DNA of 64,000 nucleotides, taken from positions 100,869-164,868 of the forward strand of contig JABAQZ010000016.1 of assembly GCA_019187405.1 (NCBI GenBank). Direction: 5' to 3'. The DNA is from Ignavibacteria bacterium. Its GTDB lineage: Bacteria > Bacteroidota > Ignavibacteria > Tepidaquicellales > Tepidaquicellaceae. A model generated the notes under the pieces. It searched no databases. It worked only from the letters and a program-made list of their open reading frames with translations, and was not told the origin of the DNA. Position 1 is the first letter of the stretch. Every line of letters begins with the position of its first letter. A program made the position numbers and the translations under genes. Shown piece by piece: positions 48,504 through 57,351 of this stretch.

Positions 48504-49541
48504 TTATTCAATAAATTCCACATTTTCTTTACTTGCATTCAGATAAATCTCTGATTTTCCATATTGCCCGGAATGAATAATGAATAACTGATTATACTCA
48601 ACATCATTAACCGCAGGAATAATCTTATTTCGATTTAATTTTGACACAAGTTGTCTAATGTTTTCTGCATCATATCCTTTAAGTGATTCCCCTGTTCTTT
48701 TATCAATAGAAAAATATTTTACTAAAGCACTATATTGCACCGGGTTTTGATAATTAAATTTATTATCAACTAAATATTTGTAAAATTCAATTTGTTTAGG
48801 TTCGATATTCAGTTTGGCATTAAGGCCAAACCATATTTCTCTTCTATTTACATCAATGTAAAGTTTTCCTGATGAAAATTTACTTAATTCATTTTGAGTT
48901 ATTCTTACAATTTCTGAAAAATTACTTTTTAAAAATTGAGATTTATCTTTTAAAATACCTCTTAATCTGACAAATGGAATATTTGAAAGCTCTATTTCGC
49001 TTTTCTTATTTGCTTTTGAGGGAAAGAAATACAATCTGTTTTTTTCATTTTCTTCTTTAGTTAAAACATGATATAATTTGTCTTGATTTCTTCCAAAGAG
49101 TGATAAAGCATACCCCATGAACACAGACATGGTTTTTCTACCACCGGAGATAGAGCAATGTAAAGTAGTATTATTATCTTCTGAATTTTCTCTAATCACC
49201 TCGCAGATTCTATTTGGAAATAAAATATTATGTTCATCAGTACGTATATCGTATAGACTAATATTTTCCTCGGTTGCTTCGATTACATTTTTAGCTGATA
49301 AATTAATTTCTTTTAATTTAAATAATTTACATAGCTCTTTGATTTTATCTGACAATTTAATATAAACTTTTTTATTGTTAACAGAATAAGGTATTTTACC
49401 CAGAATTAGGTCCTTTCCTACTTTTGTTGTAACAATAATAATTTCATCGATAGTAATTTTATTTTTTACAGATAGTGCAAACAAGGTTTCAGTTATAATT
49501 TGTGGAGATAATCCTGAAACACAGATAAGAATGTTTTTCAT
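48504..49541 (-). CDS. CARF-domain protein, NE0113 (TIGR02584-like) family
   Basis: 345 residues. The N-terminus I-L-I-C-V-S-G-L-S-P-Q-I-I-T-E-T-L-F-A-L is the family signature. Near residue 130, C-S-I-S-G-G-R-K-T-M is the ligand-loop motif, followed by A-L-S-L-F-G-R-N-Q-D. These CARF domains bind cyclic oligoadenylate made by Cas10. The C-terminal 120 residues look like a winged helix-turn-helix region (E-N-I-R-Q-L-V-S-K-L-N-R) rather than a HEPN or nuclease domain. It may therefore be a signal-responsive regulator or a ring nuclease. It is the cas-side gene nearest the RAYT insertion. Confidence 0.82.
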   Translation of the reverse strand: MKNILICVSGLSPQIITETLFALSVKNKITIDEIIIVTTKVGKDLILGKIPYSVNNKKVYIKLSDKIKELCKLFKLKEINLSAKNVIEATEENISLYDIRTDEHNILFPNRICEVIRENSEDNNTTLHCSISGGRKTMSVFMGYALSLFGRNQDKLYHVLTKEENEKNRLYFFPSKANKKSEIELSNIPFVRLRGILKDKSQFLKSNFSEIVRITQNELSKFSSGKLYIDVNRREIWFGLNAKLNIEPKQIEFYKYLVDNKFNYQNPVQYSALVKYFSIDKRTGESLKGYDAENIRQLVSKLNRNKIIPAVNDVEYNQLFIIHSGQYGKSEIYLNASKENVEFIE

Positions 49542-49577
49542 ACTAATGAATAGTTTAAATTAATATTTTTACTCCTA

Positions 49578-50160
49578 GCACAGGCTATCAGCCAGTGCGC
49601 TTCTGCACAGACTGATAGTCTGTGTTACGTTATCAGCTGCGATCTTTTGCACAGTCTGATAGTCTGTGTTACGTTATCAGCTGCGAGCTTCTGCACAGAC
49701 TGATAGTCTGTGTTACGTTATCAGCTGCGAGCTTCTGCACAGACTGATAGTCTGTGTTACGTTATCAGCTGCGATCTTTTGCACAGACTGATAGTCTGTG
49801 TTACGTTATCAGCTGTGATCTTCTGCACAGACTGATAGTCTGTGTTACGTTATCAGCTGCGATCTTCTGCACAGACTGATAGTCTGTGTTACGTTATCAG
49901 CTGCGATCTTCTGCACAGACTGATAGTCTGTGTTACGTTATCAGCTGTGAGCTTTTGCACAGACTGATAGTCTGTGTTACGGATCAGCCTGTGCGCTTCT
50001 TCACAGACTGATAGTCTGTGTTACGTTATCAGCTGCGATCTTTTGCACAGACTGATAGTCTGTGTTACGTTATCAGCTGCGATCTTTTGCACAGACTGAT
50101 AGTCTGTGTTACGTTATCAGCTGCGAGCTTCTGCACAGACTGATAGTCTGTGTTACGTTA
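49578..50160. repeat. Left REP array of the RAYT element: 13 tandem 44-bp units plus inverted head
   Basis: Thirteen copies of a 44-base unit begin every 44 bases from 49605 to 50133. Each holds a perfect hairpin CACAGACT-GAT-AGTCTGTG followed by TTACGTTATCAGCTG. At the left end lies one element in the opposite orientation, GCACAGGCTATC then AGCCAGTGC (49578-49598), so the array opens with an inverted REP pair. The array ends 10 bases from the stop of the RAYT gene. Confidence 0.93.
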
Positions 50161-50169
50161 TGCTAATAT

Positions 50170-50751
50170 CTACTGTATAAAGTTAATATAATCGGGATTG
50201 CAATAGCTGTATTTCCAATCTCGCCAGTTTTCTATCAATCCCGCCTTTACGGGATTCATTAAAACATAATTTATTACTCTGTAAAATTCTTTTTCATTTC
50301 TGATTAATCGATCATAACTTTCATCCTGCCAAAACTTACCGCTTCGATTTAAAATCTTATTTGATTCTCTTGCTGTTATTCCTTTAATTGATTTCATTAT
50401 CTTATCCAAACCTTTATTATTTTTAATTAATTCAAAAACGGTATGCACATGATTTGACATAATCGTATAGCAAATCAATATATATTCTTTACTATCAGGA
50501 TAATGAAGACAATATTTGATTACTTTTGCCACATCTTCATTTAATAAATTAATATTTCCCCATTTTCCTGAATCTAATAAATCATCATACTTTTTAAATA
50601 TCTTTCTTGCTTTATTTTCATCTTTAGTATATTTATCATTTTTCAATTCTAATATCATATTTTTCGGCAATGAATCACAAGTTCTAAAAGTGACAAAATA
50701 AATTCCATATTCAAAATATAAATGGGGTAAATTTCGTTTTGTATATACCAT
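50170..50751 (-). CDS. REP-associated tyrosine transposase (RAYT, Y1_Tnp/IS200-like)
   Basis: 193 residues of the Y1 transposase family. The HUH motif is S-N-H-V-H-T-V-F-E near residue 110. Then come W-Q-D-E-S-Y-D-R-L-I-R (near 143) and the helix R-V-I-N-Y-V-L-M-N-P-V-K-A-G-L, whose Tyr is the likely catalytic residue. The short length, single-domain form and flanking hairpin repeats fit a RAYT rather than an autonomous IS200/IS605 element. RAYTs cut and join REP hairpins near a GTAG-type tetranucleotide. It splits the CARF genes of the type III locus. Confidence 0.9.
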   Translation of the reverse strand: MVYTKRNLPHLYFEYGIYFVTFRTCDSLPKNMILELKNDKYTKDENKARKIFKKYDDLLDSGKWGNINLLNEDVAKVIKYCLHYPDSKEYILICYTIMSNHVHTVFELIKNNKGLDKIMKSIKGITARESNKILNRSGKFWQDESYDRLIRNEKEFYRVINYVLMNPVKAGLIENWRDWKYSYCNPDYINFIQ

Positions 50752-50786
50752 AATTTTTTAGCTTTTTATTTATGTTCACATCCGTA

Positions 50787-51320
50787 GCACAGGCTATCAG
50801 CCTGTGCGCTTCTTCACAGACTGATAGTCTGTGTTACGGATCAGCTGCGATCTTTTGCACAGACTGATAGTCTGTGTTACGTTATCAGCTGTGATCTTCT
50901 GCACAGACTTATAGTCTGTGTTACGTTATCAGCTGCGATCTTTTGCACAGACTGATAGTCTGTGTTACGGATCAGCCTGTGCGCTTCTTCACAGACTGAT
51001 AGTCTGTGTTACGTTATCAGCTGCGATCTTTTGCACAGACTGATAGTCTGTGTTACGTTATCAGCTGCGATCTTTTGCACAGACTGATAGTCTGTGTTAC
51101 GTTATCAGCTGCGATCTTCTGCACAGACTGATAGTCTGTGTTACGTTATCAGCTGCGAGCTTCTGCACAGACTGATAGTCTGTGTTACGTTATCAGCTGC
51201 GAGCTTCTGCACAGACTGATAGTCTGTGTTACGTTATCAGCTGCGATCTTCTGCACAGACTAATAGTCTGTGTTACGTTATCAGCTGCGAGCTTCTGCAC
51301 AGACTTATAGTCTGTGTTAA
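50787..51320. repeat. Right REP array of the RAYT element: 12 tandem units plus inverted head
   Basis: Twelve copies of the same hairpin unit, 43-44 bases apart from 50815 to 51298. They are preceded by an inverted head with a perfect 9-base hairpin GCACAGGCT-ATC-AGCCTGTGC (50787-50807) directly after GTA. This gives the tetranucleotide GTAG next to the hairpin, as in canonical REPs. Units lie in the same orientation as in the left array. It ends 31 bases before the stop of the Card1-like gene. Confidence 0.93.
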
Positions 51321-51350
51321 TAAGATTTCATTTTTAATTATTAATTACAA

Positions 51351-52454
51351 TTATAAACTCGGATTAATATCCGCAGAAAACCTCAGCGATGAAATAAACT
51401 TATCAATTTGTTTTAGTTCTACAAGATTAATCTTAAAATGTTTTATTCGTTCAAGAGCTGAATTTTCTATCGGTCTGAACAAAGTGAATAAACAAATTTT
51501 TGAATATGTCCCGCTTATTGTTTTTATAAGTCGTAATTTTTCAACAATATTTTTATCCAGATTTCCAGTTTTGCATTCATAAATATATAATGTCTGATCT
51601 TTTACAGCTACAATATCAAATTCATTCAAATATTCAGGCTGATAATTTTCTCTGGTCAAATAGATTTTGACATTTTTTTGAATATCATCAAAAATTTCAG
51701 ATTTACTCAATCTTTCAAAAATATAATCCTCAAACCAGTAACCTGTAATATAACTCAGCATTTCTTCTGATGTAATCTCAATCTCTTCTGTATTTCTTCC
51801 CTGCTTAATTATAAGTTTTCCTTTTCTTTTTTTGAAATTATATCTTAAATAACACTGACTTGAATTATCCTTAGCCTCGATTAGAGTATTTCCATTTTTC
51901 AATTGACTGTTAATTGATTTTATCAAGCTTTTGAATTGATAGTGATTTTTCAGACATAAATCATTTAATTTTCTATATTCCTTATTAACGGGAAATCTTT
52001 CTTGCTCAATAATAATATCATATCCATAAATAGAAAAATAATCTTTTACCGAAAATTTAAGATTTATAGTTTGACTGTTAACATTTTTCTCTTTGTCAAT
52101 TGTTAATAAACAATGATTCTGAGAGTCAATATAAATCATATTAAACTTTGATTCATCAAATAACTTATATGCAGCAATTGACATGATTTTAGTTCCTGAA
52201 GTAAAGTTTAAAACAAAATCATCAGAATCATATTTTTCGAGTTCATTCTTGAGAGTTGAATAGCAATTTTCAAAATCATACGGAGAAACTTCCAGAGATT
52301 CATAATTAAATGAGTTTAAAGTATTTTTAATTCTATTTAACTGAACTTCAGACTCTTTACTATAAACAAGAAGTACTTTATCAGGATTTATAATTCTTGT
52401 AGCAATATAAACCGGAGCTGCTTGCCCGCCAATTAAATTAATAAGTATTTTCAT
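51351..52454 (-). CDS. Card1/Can2-like CARF nuclease (DUF1887 type)
   Basis: 367 residues. The CARF domain begins I-L-I-N-L-I-G-G-Q-A-A-P, and N-F-T-S-G-T-K-I-M-S near residue 85 is the ligand loop. The C-terminal PD-(D/E)XK nuclease has G-Y-W-F-E-D-Y-I-F near 238, N-E-F-D-I-V-A near 277 and Y-E-C-K-T-G near 290 (Asp and E-x-K catalytic residues). Known relatives are activated by cyclic tetra-adenylate and nick DNA and/or cut RNA, slowing growth during phage attack. Its start overlaps the end of the small split gene by 17 bases (translational coupling). Confidence 0.9.
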   Translation of the reverse strand: MKILINLIGGQAAPVYIATRIINPDKVLLVYSKESEVQLNRIKNTLNSFNYESLEVSPYDFENCYSTLKNELEKYDSDDFVLNFTSGTKIMSIAAYKLFDESKFNMIYIDSQNHCLLTIDKEKNVNSQTINLKFSVKDYFSIYGYDIIIEQERFPVNKEYRKLNDLCLKNHYQFKSLIKSINSQLKNGNTLIEAKDNSSQCYLRYNFKKRKGKLIIKQGRNTEEIEITSEEMLSYITGYWFEDYIFERLSKSEIFDDIQKNVKIYLTRENYQPEYLNEFDIVAVKDQTLYIYECKTGNLDKNIVEKLRLIKTISGTYSKICLFTLFRPIENSALERIKHFKINLVELKQIDKFISSLRFSADINPSL

Positions 52455-52818
52455 TTCTTAAATACACTCTAAACTTTACAAATCTGAATTCTGATATTTT
52501 CCTGTCATCTATTTCTTTAGATACTCTTTCAGTTGCCGAACTTACACAACGGATTCCATTACTTAACAACATATTAACCATGCTAAAAGTAAATTCTCCC
52601 ATTATATTTACAGCATTGTTTTCATTAATATTATTTTTCAAATATTTAATTATTTAACTGAAATATTTTTTTGTCAATAGAGCAATATCATCTTCTGAAA
52701 AGCTGGGATCAATGTTTGGAAAAGAAATATCAGTCATTGAATCATATCTTTTTAATGCTTCAAATGTCTGCTTTTGAATCCAGTTAGTGGAGGGATGATT
52801 AGATAAATTTATTAGCAT
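52438..52818 (-). pseudogene. Small type III accessory protein gene split by an in-frame stop
   Basis: From an ATG at 52818 the frame reads M-L-I-N-L-S-N-H-P-S-T-N-W, then D-I-S-F-P-N-I-D-P-S-F-S, and meets TAA at codon 55 (52656-52654). The same frame continues to I-M-G-E-F-T-F, G-I-R-C-V-S-S-A-T-E-R and F-R-F-V-K-F-R-V-Y, stopping at 52438 (126 codons in all). A TTG 12 bases past the stop could restart the second half. The layout (S-N-H-P start, G-E-F-T-F, T-E-R, F-V-x-F-R) recalls small Csx15/Csx16/Csx20-type proteins, some of which are reported ring nucleases or signal sponges. I cannot name the family with certainty. Confidence 0.7.
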
Positions 52819-52987
52819 AAAAGTCTTTTTTAAGAATAATAACTTACAGTTTTAAGAAATATAACCACAAGAAATTTCATGAAGCTGGCATACAAAATAC
52901 AGTTATTTCTGCACATATCTTCCTTTTTCGTAAATTATTTTTTTTTATAAGATTATCTATAATTACAATAATATTTATACTTAATTA

Positions 52988-54160
52988 TCAAAATTGCTTT
53001 TTTATATAGTTCTCTAAATCTACAAATTGTTTTTTGATATTTTTGATAAGAGTATTTGTTTTTGCAGCGCTGGGTTTTATTCCAGCATGATTTATTTGAT
53101 TTCTGATTTCAGATAACTTGTTCCATAAATCTATTTTCTCTTTGTCGTTATCCGGAATATTTTTCTTTTCTAATTCTTGAATCTTATCCCCTAATTTTTT
53201 AGAAATATCTAATCTGTTTTCCTTCAGTAGAGGATCTAAAGAATCGGAAATGCACTCACTTGTTAAAAATAACTCATTCATAAGTGTAATAGCTTGTTGA
53301 TACTGATTTGTATCAATGAACCATCTAATAATTTCGATTTGTTTCATCATACTAGAGTGATCTAAATTTGATATTTCAGGATTTCTTATTCTCTCTATTC
53401 TTTTATTTATTGTTGTAAACAACAAACTGATTGGTTTTGTCTTTGTAATACATTCCAAATCTTTTTTCAATTCATCAGTTTTATTATAAATATTATTTGC
53501 ATGTTTTAGAATTTCTAATGTATTTACAATTGACATTGATTCCATAAGTTCCTTAAGCATTTTACCCATTGAACTTAAAGCCTTTGCCTTTTCGTCTTTC
53601 TTAGTTATATGAGTATATTTCTGAATATATTTCATGTGTTTATCCAACAAGTCTGCTTTTCCATATTTTAAAAAATCATGAACAGCATAAGACAATTCCA
53701 TTAATTCAATAAAAGGAGTCAAGTCAAAAACCGGAACTTTGTCATTCTCTTTTGCATCAAAAGCTCCGTAAATAATTTTTGCAATTTTAATATTTCTTAT
53801 GGTTTTTAAAAATGTTAAAGCTGATATTGCAAGTACTGGTTGGGATCTGAAGCCAAATGTAATATCAAATATTATCTCGTCTTCTTCGGAAATTTTATCA
53901 ACAATTTTATCAAAAATCTCCCAGTATTCATCTTCTGTTTTACCTGAAGGTATTATCACAGAATTAAAACTGAATAATTTAGATAAAGAATCAAAATGTT
54001 TTCTCTTTGCATCTTCAGTCATAAAAATGAAATACTCTTCAGGTTTATAAAATTCTTTTACTGCAAATGGAAAATATGGAGTTGAAATGACATTCTTCTC
54101 AGGAAATTCATACTTTATATCTTTATAATCTGTAATTCCTAAAAAAGAGATTGCTTTCAT
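52988..54160 (-). CDS. CARF-HEPN RNase, Csx1/TM1812-like
   Basis: 390 residues. The N-terminal CARF domain starts A-I-S-F-L-G-I-T-D-Y, with D-I-T-F-G-F-R-S-Q-P near residue 100 as the ligand loop typical of the TM1812/Csx1-Csx2 branch. A long helical linker follows. The C-terminus carries the HEPN catalytic motif R-N-Q-I-N-H (R-x4-H) near residue 350. It should dimerise, bind cyclic oligoadenylate and cut single-stranded RNA non-specifically. It lies after the terminator of the csm operon, so it may have its own promoter. Confidence 0.88.
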   Translation of the reverse strand: MKAISFLGITDYKDIKYEFPEKNVISTPYFPFAVKEFYKPEEYFIFMTEDAKRKHFDSLSKLFSFNSVIIPSGKTEDEYWEIFDKIVDKISEEDEIIFDITFGFRSQPVLAISALTFLKTIRNIKIAKIIYGAFDAKENDKVPVFDLTPFIELMELSYAVHDFLKYGKADLLDKHMKYIQKYTHITKKDEKAKALSSMGKMLKELMESMSIVNTLEILKHANNIYNKTDELKKDLECITKTKPISLLFTTINKRIERIRNPEISNLDHSSMMKQIEIIRWFIDTNQYQQAITLMNELFLTSECISDSLDPLLKENRLDISKKLGDKIQELEKKNIPDNDKEKIDLWNKLSEIRNQINHAGIKPSAAKTNTLIKNIKKQFVDLENYIKKQF

Positions 54161-54173
54161 TAATGAATTAGAT

Positions 54174-54231
54174 TAAAAAGAATTAATCACCTGGAACATC
54201 ATGCAGCCGACATGCACAAAGTGATTAATTC
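54174..54231 (-). terminator. Terminator at the end of the cas10-csm operon
   Basis: Perfect 11-base arms GAATTAATCAC/GTGATTAATTC enclose about 30 bases. On the minus strand they are followed by TTTTTAATC. It lies 60 bases past the csm4 stop and before the Csx1-like gene. Confidence 0.65.
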
Positions 54232-54290
54232 TACTCGTTAAGAGTCTATTTCGGCAATTTTATAAAAAATTAATGATCTTATAAAAAAAT

Positions 54291-55307
54291 TTATAAATTA
54301 ATTCTCAAACTAAACGCAATTCCATTTTGTATCACTTTATCTTTCAATTCTGTCAACTGAACTATATCGCTTACACACCTTCCGTAAAAATCTTTATTTA
54401 CTTCAGTTTTAAAACAACTTCCAGGAGTCATAAACACAATCGGCTTCTTGAAAGGATTGCTGCTTAATGCAAGCTCTTCACCGAGTTTACCGTATTTAAT
54501 ATTCAAATCATATAATGAATTCTCTGCGGTTAACCCGTCGTCGGTTGAAGGCAGATAATTACTTAGAGTTATGAATCCGGTTGAATCTTCCGGCTCATCA
54601 AACCCTTTAAATTCTTCAAATCCATTTACTTCAAACTGACCGTATCCGCTTGATTTCTTTTTTCCGAAACCGATGTTGAAGACTTCTTTTAGGATGTTTT
54701 CACAGTCGAAATTATTTTTTGAAAATTTATCTTCATCAAGAACCTTAACAAATATTGATGTGAAGGTTTTGGAATATTCATTTTTCTTTATATCGATCGG
54801 TACTTCTTCAATGTAGTACGGTGCATAAGAAAATAATTGATGCTCTTTACTCGAAAAAGTTTCTCTTGATATTTCGACGCTTGTTCTTAAATCTTCGATG
54901 TACTTTGGCTGCTTCAAATCATCTTTTTCAATCAAATCATTCAATTTTGTCACTTCGCCATTTATGGCTAAGTTAAACTGTTCGAGAGTAAGAAATTTCC
55001 TTTTCTTGGAATCCTTATAATTTAAGAAACTTTCAATTTTTTCATTCTTTGTTTTTACTTTTTCTTCTTCTTTAACAAATGGTAGCAGAGGATTTGATAA
55101 AAACAATATTCCATCTCTTTCAAAGAAAGAATTTGAAATAGTGAACACAGGCTTTCTATTTTTGTACAATTCCAAGAATTCTTTCAATTTATCTTCACCG
55201 AGCATGTCTTTCAGTCTCCAGCAGAAGTGTCCGAATATGGTGTCGGAGTGAAGCTCTGTGAGAAGACCGGACTTTTGGGAGAGAGTGAGTTTGTAGATGT
55301 TAGGCAT
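54291..55307 (-). CDS. csm4: Type III-A effector subunit Csm4 (Cas5-like)
   Basis: 338 residues from the ATG at 55307; a TTG five codons upstream overlaps csm5 and is less likely. Csm4 features: I-Y-K-L-T-L, the L-H-S-D-T-I-F-G-H-F-C-W motif near residue 25, L-F-L-S-N-P-L-L-P-F near 65, and the glycine-rich G-F-G-K-K-K-S-S-G-Y-G-Q-F near 220. It caps the 5' handle end of the crRNA and contacts Cas10. The ATG lies one base past the csm5 stop. The order csm3-csm5-csm4 differs from the common csm3-csm4-csm5. Confidence 0.9.
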   Translation of the reverse strand: MPNIYKLTLSQKSGLLTELHSDTIFGHFCWRLKDMLGEDKLKEFLELYKNRKPVFTISNSFFERDGILFLSNPLLPFVKEEEKVKTKNEKIESFLNYKDSKKRKFLTLEQFNLAINGEVTKLNDLIEKDDLKQPKYIEDLRTSVEISRETFSSKEHQLFSYAPYYIEEVPIDIKKNEYSKTFTSIFVKVLDEDKFSKNNFDCENILKEVFNIGFGKKKSSGYGQFEVNGFEEFKGFDEPEDSTGFITLSNYLPSTDDGLTAENSLYDLNIKYGKLGEELALSSNPFKKPIVFMTPGSCFKTEVNKDFYGRCVSDIVQLTELKDKVIQNGIAFSLRINL

Positions 55308-55308
55308 T

Positions 55309-56229
55309 CTATAATTCTTCAATTTTTAATTTACACCAACCAATGTGAAATCTTTCCTTTTCTATTAAGCTTGAAAAAGTTGTATGAATATCTTCACCTT
55401 TTCTGTTTTTGGGAATTGTTTCCAAGTTGTCATATATTTTGAAGAATGTTCCCCCTCCAAATCCAAGATTGATTAAGTATTCATCCTGTTTAATTGAATT
55501 CAAAACCTCAGTTAAACTGTTTAAAGCGTTTTTGTAAAACTTGCTTCCCAAAGATTCTTTATTTTTCTCCGTTTCCCATTTTTCAATACTTTTTTTAGCC
55601 TTTGCTATTTCTATAGTTGTGTACTTTTTTAACTTATTCTTAAAAATACTAACGTCAAAATTACCTTTCTTTCGTATTGTCATTTCGAATTGAGAGCCCT
55701 TCTTCAAACAAAGTAAATTAACCTGAGGGGGTCTGTCGAATCTTATTACTTCAAATAAGCTTTCGTCAAGATAACTGCTGTCACAGAATACAAATTTATC
55801 TTTAATGTCAGCTGCCGCATTGTCTATCCCTAATTTTGTTGCATGAAGTATAGTTAAAATTGCACCTTTAACAGAGCTTGCCGGTATATAAAAATTTCCG
55901 TTAGTATTTATAAATTCTTTAACATAACTTTGACCATCTGTATTTGGACTTTGAATTAGTTTTTCCATATTGCTATCTATCCCAACTGAATAAATGAAAT
56001 CTTCTTCTCCAAATCTTCCGATATTCTCTGAAATAATTGTATTAATCTCTTTCAAAGAATAACTCTTTTCAAAGCTGAACTGATGTAATCCAAGAAGTTT
56101 TTCTGAAATCTTGAATAGATTAAGCTTTTTCAACAAATTCCCTTCAATGACATAGTCCAGATTGTTGCTTAATTCCAATCCATTCGAAATATGAACCGGA
56201 GAAATTGTTTCAAACTTTAAATTAATCAT
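55309..56229 (-). CDS. csm5: Type III-A effector subunit Csm5
   Basis: 306 residues with a RAMP start (L-K-F-E-T-I-S-P-V-H-I-S-N-G), the F-Y-I-P-A-S-S-V-K-G-A-I motif near residue 112 and a late G-F-G-G-G loop (residue 258), ending H-I-G-W-C-K-L. Csm5 sits at the 3' end of the crRNA and helps its maturation. It is 20 bases after csm3. Confidence 0.9.
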   Translation of the reverse strand: MINLKFETISPVHISNGLELSNNLDYVIEGNLLKKLNLFKISEKLLGLHQFSFEKSYSLKEINTIISENIGRFGEEDFIYSVGIDSNMEKLIQSPNTDGQSYVKEFINTNGNFYIPASSVKGAILTILHATKLGIDNAAADIKDKFVFCDSSYLDESLFEVIRFDRPPQVNLLCLKKGSQFEMTIRKKGNFDVSIFKNKLKKYTTIEIAKAKKSIEKWETEKNKESLGSKFYKNALNSLTEVLNSIKQDEYLINLGFGGGTFFKIYDNLETIPKNRKGEDIHTTFSSLIEKERFHIGWCKLKIEEL

Positions 56230-56249
56230 AAGAAAAGTTTGTAAATGAT

Positions 56250-56846
56250 TTATGTTAACTCAATTTTAACTGCTCCATAGCCTCTACTTCCTGAACCTCC
56301 CAAGTAATCATTGTTTAACAAAGCTATTCCCTCGTTAATAATTCTTTCGGTTTCAGACAAATCCTTATCATTAAGGTATCTAATCAAAATACTACCTTCG
56401 AAGCTGATACTTGGAGGGACTCTTTCTATTGTTCTTGGTCCTGCTTTACTTGCTGTACCTGTTTTTCTGTCAATGCTGATTTCAGTTTTAGATTCATTTG
56501 AGATTTCCCCCTCCGTGTAAAGGTTTTTGGATGATTCAGACAACGATAAATCTCTGAAAATCAATCGAGTAGGTGCATCTGTTTTAATATTTTGATTTTT
56601 TGGACCGAATATATTATTCAAAGACTTATCATTTTCGCCATATCCGTTTCCATTTGTGCCGCCTTCAGTTTCCAACAAACATCTAATTTTTCCTTTAAGA
56701 CTGCTGCCCGGAATATATGGAAGCTTTGTTATCGGATCTTTTATTACTTCGCTATCTACACCACCGATTTGAACAGCGTCATTTCCCATACCAATGTGTA
56801 GTCCAGTTTCAACTGTTAGCTTAAGGTTTTTTTTCTTCTTCTTCAT
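56250..56846 (-). CDS. csm3: Type III-A backbone subunit and target-RNA nuclease Csm3
   Basis: 198 residues. Clear Csm3 motifs: V-E-T-G-L-H-I-G near 12, G-G-V-D-S-E-V-I-K-D-P near 28, Y-I-P-G-S-S-L-K-G-K-I-R near 44, D-R-K-T-G-T-A near 125, and Y-L-G-G-S-G-S-R-G-Y-G near 182. The Asp in V-D-S-E-V-I lies in the loop that holds the catalytic Asp of known Csm3 proteins, so target-RNA cutting at 6-base steps is expected. 18 bases after csm2. Confidence 0.95.
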   Translation of the reverse strand: MKKKKKNLKLTVETGLHIGMGNDAVQIGGVDSEVIKDPITKLPYIPGSSLKGKIRCLLETEGGTNGNGYGENDKSLNNIFGPKNQNIKTDAPTRLIFRDLSLSESSKNLYTEGEISNESKTEISIDRKTGTASKAGPRTIERVPPSISFEGSILIRYLNDKDLSETERIINEGIALLNNDYLGGSGSRGYGAVKIELT

Positions 56847-56864
56847 ATTAATATAATTAATTTT

Positions 56865-57350
56865 TTAGTTTTTTGGTAAATAGGCAATTAATACTTCAAA
56901 GTGAGATTTGAGAGCTTTAAAATCATTTCTAAACTTATCGCTTTTGATCACTAAGTCAAAACGATTATCTATAAAATCCTTGAATGCTTGCTTAACATTT
57001 CTTCGTGCATAAGAATACTCCACCTGAGCTTTAAGAATTAGTAATTGAACTTTGAATACGTTTTCTTTTTTGGAGTCAATATTCAAAAAGTTATTGTAAG
57101 ATTTTATAAATGAATCGTAAAATTTCCGTATCTGTGAGGTCTTAGTTCCTTCTGTTGAAATCAAACTAGATAATTGTTCAACGTTTTTTTCTCCAACATT
57201 AGATATTAATTCTGCTTTTAAATTACCGGCTTCATCATAAAAACTGTCAATCATGAAAGCAAAAGGTTTCTTTGGTGTGTTAGAAGCATTTTCTTTTTTG
57301 AAATTTTTATTATCTTTTTTTTCTTGATAATGTCTGTAGTCTCTGGGCAT
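56865..57350 (-). CDS. csm2: Type III-A small subunit Csm2
   Basis: 161 residues, helical. A basic, disordered start (D-Y-R-H-Y-Q-E-K-K), then the Csm2 core with Q-I-R-K-F-Y-D-S-F near residue 77 and L-K-A-Q-V-E-Y-S-Y-A-R near 108. It ends L-K-S-H-F-E-V-L-I-A-Y. It binds along the target RNA in the Csm filament. The start lies one base past the cas10 stop. Confidence 0.9.
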   Translation of the reverse strand: MPRDYRHYQEKKDNKNFKKENASNTPKKPFAFMIDSFYDEAGNLKAELISNVGEKNVEQLSSLISTEGTKTSQIRKFYDSFIKSYNNFLNIDSKKENVFKVQLLILKAQVEYSYARRNVKQAFKDFIDNRFDLVIKSDKFRNDFKALKSHFEVLIAYLPKN

Positions 57351-57351
57351 T

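Noticed and set aside
51226..51582. 118-residue plus-strand frame beginning in the right REP array
   Set aside because: The first part is repeat translation and the rest is antisense to the Card1-like gene.
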